Shown: positions 11,659-24,438, counted from the stretch's first letter. The stretch: DNA of 64,000 nucleotides from Glebionis coronaria (GCA_025667525.1 CM046874.1:661930963-661994962), one strand, 5' to 3'. Program-made: numbers and translations. Notes: generated by a model not told the origin, from the letters alone.

Positions 11659-14312
11659 TGTAAAACCCGTAAAAATAAGGTCATAATTTAATTCTACTTT
11701 CAATTATTTTGAAGTATTTTATAACTGTAAATATTATTATGTTTAACGGTTTAAGTTGAAACCGATATTAAATATTATATTTTAATATTTTGACGAGTAA
11801 CGAGGACTACTAGTGATCGCGATACCGACGGATGCCAAAAATTATATATTTTATTATTGATCGTTTCGATATTTAATACTTTCGACGATATCGTTTTAAT
11901 TACGTATCGAGTCGTTATATTATTATTTTTCGTGTGCGTTTAAACTTTAAAAAAAAATTATTTTTACGAAACCCGAGTCCCGTAAACATTTGTAAAATTT
12001 ACTAATAGTCATTTCCCACTTTTTAGCTAATTATTTTTATTTTGGACCAAAACTATCACAAATTGGCAAAAACTACCCTAACCCCACACTATATATAATT
12101 TCTCCACTAGCATTTTTCATTAACAAAATTAATTTAACCAAAAACTTCTTCCACCCTCCCCTTTTTCCCTTCTTGGCCAAACACCCCAACAAGCAAAAAC
12201 CATCCAAATTTGTTGATTTTAAACTTGAATCTACAAAAACTAAAACAAGTCCCATCCTCCATTTTCAAAGGGCTACATTTTGGTACAAATTTTAGCTACA
12301 TGCATCATACTTTTTAATTTTATGAATTTTGATCATTTATATAGTTGTATGATCATCTTATCATATTGACTTTATATTGTATCCATGGACTTTTTAGTTT
12401 TTGTGGTTGAAAGAATTAAAAATTTTATAAAAATGATCATGCATGTGTTAGTAGTAATCATCAAATGATGTTTTTGCTAGTTTTTCACTAAAAACTTATT
12501 TTTTAATTTTTGGGTTTTTGATTTTTATGATGATACAAGTGTTAGGATTAATATATGATGATATTAAGGGTGTAGGATGATGAGGAAAATTGTTAGAATT
12601 GATCAAAAACATGATTTTGTGGGAGATTTTGAAAGGTGATTTTGGGCAGTAGGTTAGAGGCTGTTTTCGGGGGTCTTACTGTATTATAATCGCTTAACTA
12701 ATAGTATAGGGTTGTAGAGAATTTCGTTAGCTTCGATTTCATATAAAGTAGGCCTTCCAACTCCAAACGAGGTGGAAGATACAGTAGTTTGATTTTCGTG
12801 TACCGGGAGACGAGTGTCGAAACAATCCGAAAATTGTTGTCGATATTTGGATCGAATGTCGGGGACTATAAAATAAGTTTCAAAATGATTCCAGGGCTGT
12901 TCTCAGGCTCCAAGTTTAGTATTTTGAGTCTATTTTTAGAATCAAGTGGCGGTTTTACTAATGGAGTTGTTTAGAATGGTCAAAATGGTTTCGTAAGTCA
13001 AGGTCGCTAAACTGTCCGGATTTTGTGATTCAAAGATGAGTCGGGCAGGGAACTTTAGAAGTAAAATCTTTTAATGGGCTCTTGGGAGGACTTTCTAAAT
13101 ATAGTAAGTGAGTTCTCTGAGTAGTATCATAAAAATTTGATATGTTTAAGTATGGGAAAACGGCTTGGACATTCGGTATGTTCCGGCAGATTTTTATTAA
13201 AGACATAGAATAATAAAATTAATATATAGGAGAGTGTAATAGTATCACTTGTATCGTTTTCTCTCGAGTTTGTCGTGATTATATGAGTCGAGTTTTATAT
13301 TCTTATGTATGGCTTATTTCTCGAGTCTATTATTAATGAACGCACCTCATTTGATAGGTTGCGGTTCTCGTGTTTGAAAGGCATCATCTATCGTCGGCGA
13401 TCGTCTCATTACCACTATCGACTAAGGTGAGTCTATAGCCTCGCTTTATACTAGTTATTAAATGATTTTAAACCCGCGAGGGGGAATACATGTTTTATAA
13501 ACTTAGAACACAAGATTTTTATGGTATGCTTTGTCCCTCTATGAACGGACCCGTGGTTGCCTTTAAATTGCATTAAGTGATTGCCTTTGTTAAAACCTCA
13601 ATTATGTACCGTTAATTAACCTATGATGGGTTAACCGCTAGTACAATTAATAGATCTATGGGGGAAGCCGCCCCGGTTCAGTTTTTGTGGACTTGTCATA
13701 GAAGCTTAGGCCCGACCTCCACACTGTTTGAGCATATTGTATTGAGAAGTCAGGTATACGGCAATGTACCAATAATTTGGAGGTAACCGACAATTAATAA
13801 ATCTCTCGTCTTATTAGACTGATATGGGAGTGTCTAAGGGCTCGGTTCCATGAGCTTATTGCAATTTATGCTATATACAATTATCATTGTTGATGCAAAT
13901 TATTATTTGATGCTTATAAGCATGCCACAAACTTATAATCTTTGCTTGTGTTTAAATTGATTACATAAACCTATAGATTCACTCGGCATTTTTGCTGATT
14001 GTTTTACTCACATGTATTTCAGGTAATCAAGAAGTGGAAGCTTGGAGGTCACGGGGAATGAAGTTGTGCACTACTTTTATTGTTCAAACTCTTTGATTTA
14101 TTTATCGTTCCATTTTTAAAACAAACCAATATGTTGTTTTAACATATCTTTTGGTAACGATTACTTGGGACTACGCTACTCTGACAAATGTTTTAGGAAC
14201 GATAAATCTAAAACGTCTCTTTTCCAGTCGTTCTTTATAAATTATGTGTTGTTGTATCATTGTTTAGCACCCAAAGATGTATTCCGCTGCGTGTAAATTT
14301 GGGGGTGTTAAA
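11659..14312 (+). repeat. TE1 3' LTR
   Basis: 2654 bp, nearly identical to 4419-7071. The preceding bases CTTAAGGTGGTCAGGA are a degenerate polypurine tract that would prime plus-strand synthesis. The target duplication CAACA follows at 14313-14317. Confidence 0.92.
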
Positions 14313-14317
14313 CAACA

Positions 14318-14590
14318 TGCTTGTCTAGTTCATTCAAATGTGTGTTTTGTGTGACCATTGTTATCCAACAGCCACATAATGTTTATTATTATGTGACTTT
14401 TTGTAATGTTCAGTCACAAAAAGTGCTTCAATGGTAACATGTATTTTACATTTATGTGGCATTTTATAATTTATGGCCACCCAGAGAAATAATATAAGAG
14501 TCATCGAAAGTGTTGATAAGTGTAAACATATCATGTGACTTCATCTTTCATTCACACACAACAAATCAATGATCTATGTCATTATTAATT
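14318..14590. repeat. CACTA subterminal repeats (distal block)
   Basis: This block continues the 3100-4418 block after TE1: GTGTGACCATTGTTATCCAACAG near 14350, TTATGTGACTTTTTGTAATG and AGTCACA follow. Removing TE1 and one target copy puts the next repeat about 190 bp after the last one at 4271. Confidence 0.8.
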
Positions 14591-14722
14591 TATATATATA
14601 AATAAAAACAGAATGAAAAAACACAATTAAAAACAAAACAGATTTTCATATTGATTAAAACTCAAATGGTATAAAACTGAACCAAGTAGAGAATTGTAAT
14701 GTCGTACATAATAAATTGCTCA

Positions 14723-14872
14723 TCAGTTATAATCTAAAACCTTTTGAGTCGTCAACGTCCTAGCTTGCTGTTGCATGGAATTAGGAGGGATAAAAGTTTT
14801 GCATTGTGTTCCTATTTTTGGAGTTGCACTGTTCTTGTAAATGGTTTGTATCATACTTGGTGGTGTACTATC
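14723..14872 (-). pseudogene. Last exon of CACTA Ptta/En/Spm-type gene
   Basis: On the minus strand a CTACAG acceptor (14873-14878) is followed by 49 codons beginning DSTPPSMIQTIYKNSATP and ending KVLDYN with TGA at 14723-14725. It is basic and rich in Thr/Gln. I do not recognise a domain in it. It is assigned to the CACTA gene by strand, splice site and position between the other exons and the subterminal repeats. Confidence 0.5.
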
Positions 14873-14878
14873 CTGTAG

Positions 14879-15470
14879 TAAACAAAAGAAACTTGTATCA
14901 AACATAGGTAAATATGGAGATATGCTATATATATGTAACGTTGAAAAAAAAAATTCTATGTACCTTTTCTACAAGAATTACTTTTTCGATTGGCCATGCA
15001 TAAAACCCAAATATGCAATCCAAAACGGTTTTTATACCATTGTTTCCTACGTTGGGTATGGCGGCTGCATCCACTAACGATGTATCAACTTACACTTTGT
15101 AGGAATCATCTGGAAATGGTATATTATGCAACATTTATTTTTTGTTAGACTTGTATATGGTACCCTCAACAATCATTTGTGATTTGTATATGTGCCACAT
15201 TACTGTTTGATAACAGAATGTTAGTGTATATATCAAAAACTATTTACACAGAAAAATAACTAGAGACATGTTGAAATACATACTGTTATTTGTTCTTGAG
15301 TTGGAGACACAATTTGTTGCGACTAGGAATCTGCGAGTTTCGTTCGTCGTGTTATAGGAGTTTTCTTAGATGCGACATTTTTAACAGGTTCCTGTATGTA
15401 TATATTAATCAAGGTACATAAGTGATGTATCCAAAATTCATAAATCAAATGGTGTGGTTTTGGTTAGTTA
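14879..15470 (-). other. Intron-like stretch of the CACTA gene
   Basis: AT-rich sequence between the last exon and the duplicated exons. Short coding-like pieces are possible around 15300-15370, but I could not fix splice sites. Confidence 0.35.
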
Positions 15471-16230
15471 CCGTTGTTTCCCATAGCTTATCCGAAATTA
15501 TAATATCATTAGACTTATTCTGAATTCCCGCATCCTTATCGCGTACAACAACACTTGACTCACTTGACTGTGTACATAAAAAACAAGGTACATAAGTCAT
15601 GTATCTAATATTCAAAAATCAATGTGTGATGTTTTTATTACTTACCATTGTTTCCATTACCTTCTGTGAGCTTACAAGCCCATTAGACTTCTTCTGAATT
15701 CCCGCATCCTTATAACGTACAACAACATTGTGTACATATAAAATACGGTACAAAAGTCATGTATCTAATATTCAAAAATCAATGTGTGATGTTTTTATTA
15801 GTTACCATTGTTTCCGTTACCTTTTGTGAACTTACAAGCACGTAAGACTTCTTCTGAATTCCCACATCCTTATCACGTACACTAAAACTTGATTGTGTAC
15901 TTATAAAACACGGTACATAAGTCATGTATCTAAAATTCACAAATCAAAGGGTGATGTTTTTATAAGTTACCATTGTTTCCATTACCTTATCTGAACTTAC
16001 AAGCCCATTAGACTTCTTCTGAATTCCCGCATCCTTATCACGTAAAACAACACTTGAATGTGTACATATAAAACACATTACATAAGTCATGTATCTAAAA
16101 TTCAGAAATCAAAGGGATGTTTTTATAAGTTACCATTGTTTCCATTACCTTATCTGAACTTTCTACCCCTTTAGATTTTTTCTTAATTCCCACATCCTTA
16201 TCACGTACAACACTTTTATGTGTTGCCTCC
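15471..16230 (-). repeat. Tandemly duplicated exon-intron unit, five copies
   Basis: The word (C)CATTGTTTCC starts at 15471, 15645, 15805, 15970 and 16133, giving units of about 174, 160, 165 and 163 bp. On the minus strand each unit encodes a short exon reading close to VVLRDKDAGIQKKSNG then LVSSDKVMETM, followed by a GTAACT/GTAAGT-type donor and an intron-like stretch containing ATGTATTTGA-type AT-rich sequence. The copies are diverged (10-20% by eye). Repeated units of this kind would lengthen a charged, probably unstructured part of the protein. Confidence 0.7.
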
Positions 16231-16379
16231 ATATCAGAAGCTCTGGCATCTATAGTATTGCCCATTGGAGTGACTTGTAATATAAATTAATAAATACATA
16301 TACTCATCAGTTTTAGGTTCAGTGCCTGCTATGATTATCACCGTTGGTGTTAGAGTTTGAAATAAAAATTTTATGAACT

Positions 16380-17266
16380 TAAGAATTTGGCTTACATCTG
16401 AGTTTACTGGCAATTGAGTTGACAATGTATTTAACTCCACCCCTTGTGAAGACAAATGAGCCATAACCAGAGCAAAGAATTCCTTTTGTTTCTATAAAAT
16501 CTTTGGACAATTTCGAGACCATTTCGTCTTTTTCTGACATATGGGTGGATAATTTCTCGACCAATGCATCCTTTCCTTTACGAGCGCGTGTCTCTTTTTC
16601 CAGTTGAGTTTGAAGTACCTCAATCCTTTCATCAATTAGTTGTTTTCTATGAGGAATGTCAAAATACTTCTTGTATGTAACCCCAGTTCCAACTCCTCTA
16701 GCGTACCCGCCCTTAACAACTGTCATGCCATCGCCATCATCAACAGTCAAGGTTCCTTTCTCGATATTCACATGTACTTCTTCCTGCACAAAACAGATGG
16801 GAAATAGTTTAGCATACGAATTTATTTCCCAGTGACAGTATACTAATATAGAATTTGCAGTCATACTTACAAATTTATTTGCCAATGATAGTATATCAGG
16901 ATCTGAATTACTCCTTCTTTTTCCCTACCTTTCAACCACAGTATACACCAAGGTGGTTCTAAAACACATGGAATGCATATATATTTAAAAAGATTCATTT
17001 ATCATAATCGTGCATCATTTTGTAAATCAAAAATTATGTAATATTACCATTTTCTCTTTTATATGTATATATCCACTTCTTCTCATTGTGTGGTCATAAA
17101 CATTTTTGGAACGCGCCAATTTAACTCTCGCTGATGACGCCTACAAACACAAAATAGTAAGTTGTTTATTTGCAGTAATGGAAACACAAAATGACTCATA
17201 TATATGGTTGAGTAATTAAAACCTTTTATGCGTCAGTCTTAGTGTGCTTTACAAATGCTACCCATT
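16380..17266 (-). pseudogene. Central exons of CACTA Ptta/En/Spm-type gene (Transposase_24-like)
   Basis: Three minus-strand exons can be placed. Exon C (17048-17140, 31 codons, bounded by TTGTAG and GTAATA) reads SARVKLARSKNVYDH then TMRRSGYIHIKEKM, the asn/lys-rich block with Tyr-His and Arg-Gly/Ser-Gly-Tyr typical of Ptta/En/Spm proteins. Exon D (about 16862-16960) reads PPWCILWLKGRE, then a frameshift, then SNSDPDILSLANKF before GTAAGT. Exon E (ends near 16395, starts at 16786) has GYARGVGTGVTYKKYF, then a coiled coil. The family binds CACTA subterminal repeats in the nucleus. Frameshifts in D and E make it a pseudogene. The upstream exon is cut at 17266 by TE2 and resumes at 41415. Confidence 0.75.
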
Positions 17267-19901
17267 TTTAACACCCCCAAATTACATTGCACAGCGAAAA
17301 TACACAATTGGGTGTTATTCACAAACTTCATTTCACAATACTCTTTATACGACCCTAAAACAGTATATTAAGGAATATAATAAGGAAATAATTTAAATCA
17401 ATGTCTAAAACCTTCAATCCCAAGTAAAATCAGTTTAAAAATATATCAGAGTAACATTCAGGTTCCCCAAGGATCATAATAAATTGACAAACCTTTTACC
17501 AAAGTACTTGACCATATACTATAAATTTATGACAATCGGAAAAGAAATATGTTTTAGACCAAATTATTACAAAAGCAATCCCACAATCCTTCTGTAGAAA
17601 GCTCCGCAACTCAACAACTTCAAGTACCTGAAATACATGCTTGAAATCATCAACACAAAGGTCGAGCAAGTCTATTTGTTTAACAAAACACATTTGAACA
17701 CATCGTAAAAATCAATCACAATTGTTTAATAGCATTGTGGCCATACAATCTATTAATCAGGTATTTCATCTTATCGCAATAGCTAATGAATTGTATTAAG
17801 CTCATGACACCGACCCCTTAACTTAGTCACCCACGCCAAATGCCAGCATGACTAAAAGAATTCCAGTGCCCGTACTAGGGTATCAATTCCATGTATACCA
17901 CATTCTCATTCTCGTAAAATTATCCTTCCTAGAGGGTACTCAGCGTAAAGCCCCGGTCTGAGATAGGGTCGTCAGCCCAATAGTACTATTATTAGAATAA
18001 GAGGCTATTCCCAACTCACAACATCAAGCTAGAAGATATTTAACGGCTCATGAATTTAAGGACTTCTGCAATTTAGGTACTTATACAATTCAAATCAACA
18101 AAGGCAACATTCGGGTCCAACAATTACTCATGACATGTGTTCATTTTTTCAAATAGCATGTTTCCCCCTCGCGGGTTTTAAAATCATTAAAAAAAGTAGA
18201 AAGCGAGGCTATAGACTCACCTAAAGTATTAAAAGTAGTATGACGACTTTCAACGATCGATGATGCCCGGCGAACACGAAATTCACAATCTATCAAAATA
18301 AAACGCGTGCCTTTAATAATACATTCAAGTAATATTCCATACTTAATAAAATGAAATAAATACCTCAAAGTCAAAACCAAACTCACACCATACACAATTT
18401 AATAATTCATTCTTACGTACACTTTTACATTTTTATTCTTTTAAAAACTGTCGATATATATATGTTAATCGTACAAACTGTTTTCCTTGCTTAAATACGT
18501 CAGTAGCTTACGATACTAATCAGAAACTTCACTTACTATATATAGAAAGACCTCCCAAGAGTTGGTTAAATGATTTACTTTTAAACTTCCCTGCCCGACT
18601 CATCTTCGAACTACAAAAACCGGACAGTTTTACGTCAACAACTCATAGTCTTTTTAACTTATTTATTTGACTACGTTTACAAAACCGACACTCATCTTTG
18701 AAAATAGACTTAACATCATCATGTTTATCACTTAACATAAGTCCTTGAACCAATACTTTTTATATTCCCCGATATTCGATCCAAATATCGACAACAATTA
18801 TATATTGTGCCGATACTCGTCTCCCGGTACACGAATAATCAAACTTTCATAACTTTTCGCTCGTTTGGAGCTAAAAGATCTACTTTATACCAAATCGAAG
18901 CTTATGAAATCCTCTACAACAATATATAATTAATTCATATCATACACAAACTTATGTTTTTCAAAAATCAGCTTTTAGCTGCTGGTCAAAATTACCCCTT
19001 TAAAATCACTCGAAATCAAATTTTTACCCCATTATAACATCATTTTTATAGCTATAGTCATCTAAATATTACTACTTTCAATCCTAACACACTATATCAC
19101 CCTAGATGATAAAAATAAAATAAAAGCAAACTAAAAATTTCAACATGCAACAACTTAAACTAATATATAACACCATAAACACTACATACAACACATATTC
19201 AAGATCAAAACACAAGATTTTCATCAAAAATAGGTTTTTATAAAATATTCATGCATGTAAGAGATTTTCATACCAAAATGTAGAGTATCAAAAGATAAAG
19301 ATGGGTCTTCAATTAGTTTTTGTGGATTCAGGCTTAAAATTAAAAATCAAGGGGTGTTTGTGTTGGTTGTGGGTGACGGACAAGAAAGAAAAAGAGGAGG
19401 GGAGAGAGATTTTGGTGGTGGAAGTGTTTGTGTGTGTTTATGTGTTTTAATTTTTAATTTATATGGTGGAAGTTTATGGTAGTTTTTGCCAATTGTGATT
19501 CTTGTGGAACAAAATGCAATTACTTGTTTAAAAAGCGGGAAATAATTATTACTCAGTTTTGAAAATATTTACGGGTCTCAGGTTTCACAAAAATACTTCT
19601 CAAAACTTAAAAAGCACACAAAATATGATATTATATAGTCCCGGCACGACTTGATACAAAATTAAAAATTAAAACGTCAAAATATTAAACATCGATATGT
19701 CTAAAATAAAATGTTAAATTTCGGGCATCCGTTGATATCGTCATTACTAATAATCCTCGTAACTCGTCAAAATGTAAAAATATAACTTCCAACATTCATC
19801 CAAATCAAATCACCGTTCATCATAACAATCAATCTCGTCAAAATTTCAAAAATATATGTGACAATATAATTAAATAATGACCACGGGTTTGGGTTGTCAC
19901 A
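17267..19901 (-). repeat. TE2 3' LTR
   Basis: 2635 bp; plus-strand ends are TTTAACACCCCC and GGGTTGTCACA. About 30 differences from the other copy over the first 430 bases (about 7%, hand count) make this the oldest datable insertion here. Confidence 0.9.
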
Positions 19902-21193
19902 TCTTACCCTCCTAAAAGAGAGCGACGTCCGGTGCTCAACTCGCCTCACACTCGCATTTCCTCACTTCTAGCGTCAACGTGACCTCTTATCCTCAAGAGA
20001 TACTCACGTCTTTCACACCAGTTCAACTCAATTCTTATGATATCACCATACAGCCGAATATTTATACACTTCAACTTCCATATTTCACCTTCCAATATGA
20101 TAATATTCCTTCATCATTCATACCCCTTCTGCATCACTTTCTCAGTTTCATTTCTGCCCCAATACTTTAATAACTTGGCCCATGACTATGTAAGATCTCA
20201 AATTAAGATGTGCAATATTAATCGCATAAATATTTCATCTTCACTAGGTTTCATTAGTCCTCATAGTGAAATATTAAAGATATCATCATCCCAAGTTTCT
20301 ATCACATCAACACAAATTCAATCGCCATCGTTCAAATTATCCTTTCACTCTGTCCGTTTTCACTAAAGTTCTATTGATGATGGAATCTCTTTCCAAAAAT
20401 ACGCAATATTCCTTCTTGACTCAATTCTTCTCACTTTCTATAAATATATCTAATAATCAAAAGTCAATCTCAATCACCGTGTTACATATATTATGTTCAA
20501 ACCTTATTCAATGCTCATTCCTTCTTACAACGATTTCCAATATTCAAAAACACTGACACTATGTCCCAGGTTACACTAAACTAAACACAATGCGATTATC
20601 AATAATTCTGACTAGTCACTTATATACCTCCTATGCTTATCTTCTAATTTCATTCATTCTAACAATAACTACACTGAATTATTGTACCTTCCATAGTACA
20701 TCATTACATCTTCCTCATATCATATATTGTTTAAAAAACTCTGTTAGTCTCATATATTCAAATCTGACCATTATACACTTCCTAATATGGTAATACGTCT
20801 GATTCCAACCAGACAATATTAATACTTCAACTTGTGAAATTCCTTCAATACTACATGCGACACTCTCAGCACTCTTAGAATAATTGAATTCTCCTTGATT
20901 TGAAAAATTCATTCACCACTGGTCCTTGCATTATTAACACATTCTCTGATCTAATGGAAGGAGAATTAGATAATTACGATAACCATTTTTGTTCCATAAA
21001 AACATACATTTCAACTCTCTCATTTCTACTATCGTTTTATTTCAAAATTTCTGACAATCTGTTGATCTTCTTTCTTTGGCGTTCCTTTTCCATTAGTTTA
21101 TCTTCAATTCTAACTTTCTTTCCATTCTATCTATTCTGCTTGTTGTTACCAATATTCCAAAAATCTCAACACTCAAGAGTCAATTCTCAATTA
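19902..21193 (-). other. TE2 interior, 3' portion, no gene
   Basis: Starts with the purine tract complement TCTTACCCTCCTAAAA and the conserved ACGTCC-GAGCACC flank. The remainder is strongly poor in G on the plus strand (3 G in the 60 bases from 20041) and has no convincing ORF. The short plus-strand ORFs here are low-complexity Ser/Ile/Leu-rich readings and not taken as genes. Confidence 0.6.
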
Positions 21194-21198
21194 CTTTA

Positions 21199-21663
21199 TG
21201 TTAGGACCATTGGAATAGTTACTTGTAATAGGTAGATTAGGAGGTATGTAGTTCCTCCTGGTCCTAGTAGTAGTAGGAGCAAGTCGTGCTCCTGGTCCTA
21301 GTTAAAGTCAAACTTTATTATTTATTTATTATTTTGTTAGGATATGCATGAGATATGTTAGGAAAGGATATGCATATCAGTTTTACACGTTTTGTTTAAT
21401 GATGTATTAGGGTTTCCTTGTAGTATAAAAGGAACCTTAGGCAGAAGGGTTAAACACACCTTCATCAAACGTAATTCTAGTCATTATTAATATTAGAAAT
21501 CCTTAGAAAGGATCAAGTCTTTATAGTTATTCTTTTCTTCTTTATAGTATTTGTATTCCGCACCTATATTGTGTATAGAGTCTCTCTGTGAATAGACTTG
21601 TGATTACCGAAGTCGTTCACCGTTCCTGACAGGCTGCAAGATCCACATCTAGTGGACCCAACA
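21199..21663 (+). repeat. Copia A 5' LTR
   Basis: 465 bp. Includes tandem short words (CTCCTGGTCCTAGT twice, near 21254 and 21289) and a TATA box (21424-21430). Confidence 0.95.
21424..21430 (+). promoter_or_regulatory. TATA box of copia A 5' LTR
   Basis: TATAAAA about 225 bp into the LTR, inside TAGTATAAAAGGAACC. The same sequence is at 32961-32967 in the 3' LTR. Position suits the U3/R border. Confidence 0.7.
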
Positions 21664-21665
21664 AG

Positions 21666-21677
21666 TGGTATCAGAGC
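21666..21677 (+). other. Copia A primer-binding site
   Basis: TGGTATCAGAGC, 2 bp after the LTR, is complementary to the 3' end of initiator methionine tRNA, the usual copia primer. Confidence 0.92.
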
Positions 21678-21738
21678 CTGGGAGAGTCTCTGTACAAGAA
21701 GAATCAATTTTTCTTATTACTAACATTTTTGTTTTATC

Positions 21739-24438
21739 ATGTCTGCCCCAAGTTCTACTCAAACAGGAGAAGATAGCACTCCTAAAACTGTGCAACCTCA
21801 GCAGATCGTTGCTACGGTTTCCAACACAAATGGGAAATTCCCTCTTCTGAAAAAGGACGAATATGATAGTTGGGCAATGAAGATGGAATGGTGGATCACC
21901 AACACTGATCAAGACCTTTGGAAGGTTATGCTGAATGGGAACAGCAGGAAGCTGACTGGAAGAGACAAGAATGGTAATATTACTCTTCTTGACCCTAAAA
22001 CTCATGAAGAAATCATAGCCATTCAGAAGGAGGTCAAAGCAAAAACTATTTTGCTTCAATCTCTTCCTGATGATCACATGGGCGACTTCTACCATTTGGA
22101 TGATGCTAGAGAGATCTGGAATGGAATAAAAGCACGGTTTGGTGGGAATGAGGAGTGAAAGAAAATGAGAAGATCCATGCTGAGAGATGAATTCACAAAA
22201 ATCAAAATCTCAGAAACTGAAGGTATACATCAAGGGTATGACAGGTTCCAAAATATATTGAGCCAATTGAATCAACTTTAGTCGAAACCTGACGATGGTG
22301 ATATTAATGCAAGGTTTCTTAGAGCCTTACCCTACTCATGGAATCAGGTGGTAATCTCTCTCAAAGCAAAAGGTGGGCTTGACTATCTCAATTTTGATGA
22401 TTTATTTCATAAGCTCAAAACTTTTGAACCTCATGTGAGGGGATATTCAAGTGACTCTTTTCCCACTCCTGCTAATTCTGCCTTTGTGAGTTCTATGGGA
22501 TCCAGTCCCATGTCTTATGCTAGTAGTCCAAGCAATACCGTGTCTTCTCAACATACTTTTCAGCATACTTCTTCTCTTGAACCAACAGCCAAAACAGGTA
22601 GCATGGTAGAAGTTGTTCTTCATTCATTTGTGGCTGACGTTGATGCTCAACAACAACTTGCTTTTGATGGCTTCAAACAGGTCGATAAACTTGACCTGGA
22701 TGAAATGGATCTTAAATGGCAGATGGCCATGCTCACTCTTAGGGTTCACAAGTTTAAGAAGAAAGCAGGTCGAAAATTCAATTACAACCCAAGGGAGCCA
22801 GCAAGGTTCGATAGAAGCAAGGTTCGATGCTATAACTGCCAGCAGCAAGGTCACTTTGCAAGGGAATGCCCTAGCAAGAATGACCAGGAGAAGAGCAGAT
22901 ACTCAACTTTTAAGGTTCAGGAGGTAAAGGATGACAAGAAGGCATTGGTATCTGTTGACTCTATGGTCAAGTGGAATGATCATCAGACTACCGCATTGGA
23001 ATCAGCTGAGTCCTCGACTGATGTGCTTGCAATGATTGCTGAGAATCTATCTGATGCAGAGGAAGCAGACGAGTTTGCTCTTATGGGCATCTCACCTCAG
23101 GTACAACATTGTCCTCTTGGTTGTCATGATAAATATTAAGAATTGTTGTCCCAATATAATGACTTAAATGATCAGAATGATAAGTATTTTTTAGAAGTTC
23201 AAGCCTATAAGGCTTCATTAAACACATTGGAACAACAAAATAGGTGGCTTCAAGATACTCAACGTGACTATGATGATAAAATTAGGATTTTGGGCATTGA
23301 TTTAGAAAACACAACAAACATGCTTAAATATACAGAAAAGGTAAAAGATGAGAGTATCAAAGAAAAACCGGAGATGAAAGAAAGATTAGATGCTACAATG
23401 TTGAGATTTGAAAATTGGAAAAAGGCACCTAAAAATCTTTCAAAATTAATCAATAGTAGCATATCTGGTAGGACTAAAAGAGTGTTAGGATTTGATTAAT
23501 ATATTGATTCAGAAGCTGTGTTTGATTTATCTTTTTCGAGTGTCTTTGATGCCGACAAAGAGGAAGAGGGAGAACCTAGTTACAATAGGTTTAAACCAGC
23601 AGCAGAAATGCATGCTGTCCCTCCACCTCTTACTGGAACTTTCATGCCCACTTCTAGGCATAATGACTTGGATGGATCACAGATGCATAAGTCCCCAAAA
23701 AGTTCTACTAATTCTAATGACTTTGTCTCGTGTACTTTCAGTGACAAAGCTAGTGACTCTGCATCAAGTGGTTCAAGTGAAGAGTCGAGACCTACAAGTT
23801 CCAAGTCGAATGATCATGCTGCTACTATTGCTAGGAAGTGTGAAGAGAAAGTTACTGTTAATTCAACTGTGTCTAGTCCTGGTATATTGAGTCCTAGGAA
23901 GATTGATTCTCCTAGAATTGTGTGTAAATAAAATTAGTAGTATGAAACAATGTCATTATAATAAAAGGTCGATTAAAACATGTTTTGTTTGTGGAAGTGC
24001 ATTTCATTTGATTAAAGATTGTGATTTTTATGACAAACATTCTTCTGTTCATCAAGCATTTCCTGCTCCTGGTCCACCAAGAGTTGCTCCATATTCTTCT
24101 AGAAGACTCAATCCTAGTGCTCAATCGTTTTCTTCTTCTAGAAGGACCTATCCATTAGCTTCTGATCATTGGAGAAACATTGGATTAACGTCAAACAGAA
24201 CAACCAGTAACTACTTTTAGAATTTTAATCCAATTTATACCACATGTATTTTGGTTTGAGAAATTTGGGAACTGCTGTTAAGCCCTCAGCAGGTTGTTCT
24301 TGGTCAAACAATAATACCAATATGATGCATAGGAAACCAAAGAACAACGGTGGATCTCATCAATCTTCTTGGCTCTCTACTAAAGATCCACAAGGCAGGC
24401 TCAAACCTGAAAAGGTTTGGGTCCCCTTAAGACACTAA
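21739..24438 (+). pseudogene. gag: Copia A gag, with two zinc knuckles, broken
   Basis: ATG at 21739 follows a 75-base leader and starts MSAPSSTQTGEDSTPK. The capsid-like part runs through YDSWAMKMEWWI and DDAREIWNGIKARFGG. A CCHC zinc knuckle (CYNCQQQGHFARECP) lies near 22829-22873. A coiled coil follows (23143-23400). A second knuckle, CFVCGSAFHLIKDC, lies near 23980 in another frame. Lesions: TGA 22156-22158, TAG 22279-22281, TAA 23137-23139, TAA 23497-23499 and a frameshift near 23920. Gag forms the particle and binds RNA. The shift to frame 2 before the second knuckle could in principle be recoding, but the upstream stops make decay the simpler reading. Confidence 0.9.

Larger units (their letters stand above)
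4419..14312 (+). mobile_element. TE1: Tekay-like Ty3 element, non-autonomous
   Basis: This is a complete LTR element of about 9.9 kb. Identical 5-bp duplications CAACA flank it (4414-4418 and 14313-14317). LTRs of about 2.65 kb surround a 4.6-kb interior with a primer site (7075-7087) but no long ORF. The CACTA sequence reads continuously across it: GTGTGACAACATGCTTG is split at the insertion and also occurs intact at about 4219. The LTR differs from canonical chromovirus ends: it begins TGTAAAACCC and ends GTGTTAAA, where TGTAACACCC and GGGTGTTACA would be expected. Remnants before the 3' LTR match the integrase C-terminus and chromodomain, supporting the chromovirus lineage. Confidence 0.92.

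Noticed and set aside
15471..16230. CRISPR-like array
   Set aside because: Plant DNA; repeats are diverged exon-intron units without short constant repeats and unique spacers. The same applies to 1415-1800 and 44305-44985.
22156..22158. Gag TGA/TAG codons in copia A as programmed readthrough
   Set aside because: Several stops and frameshifts spread over all ORFs point to ordinary decay.
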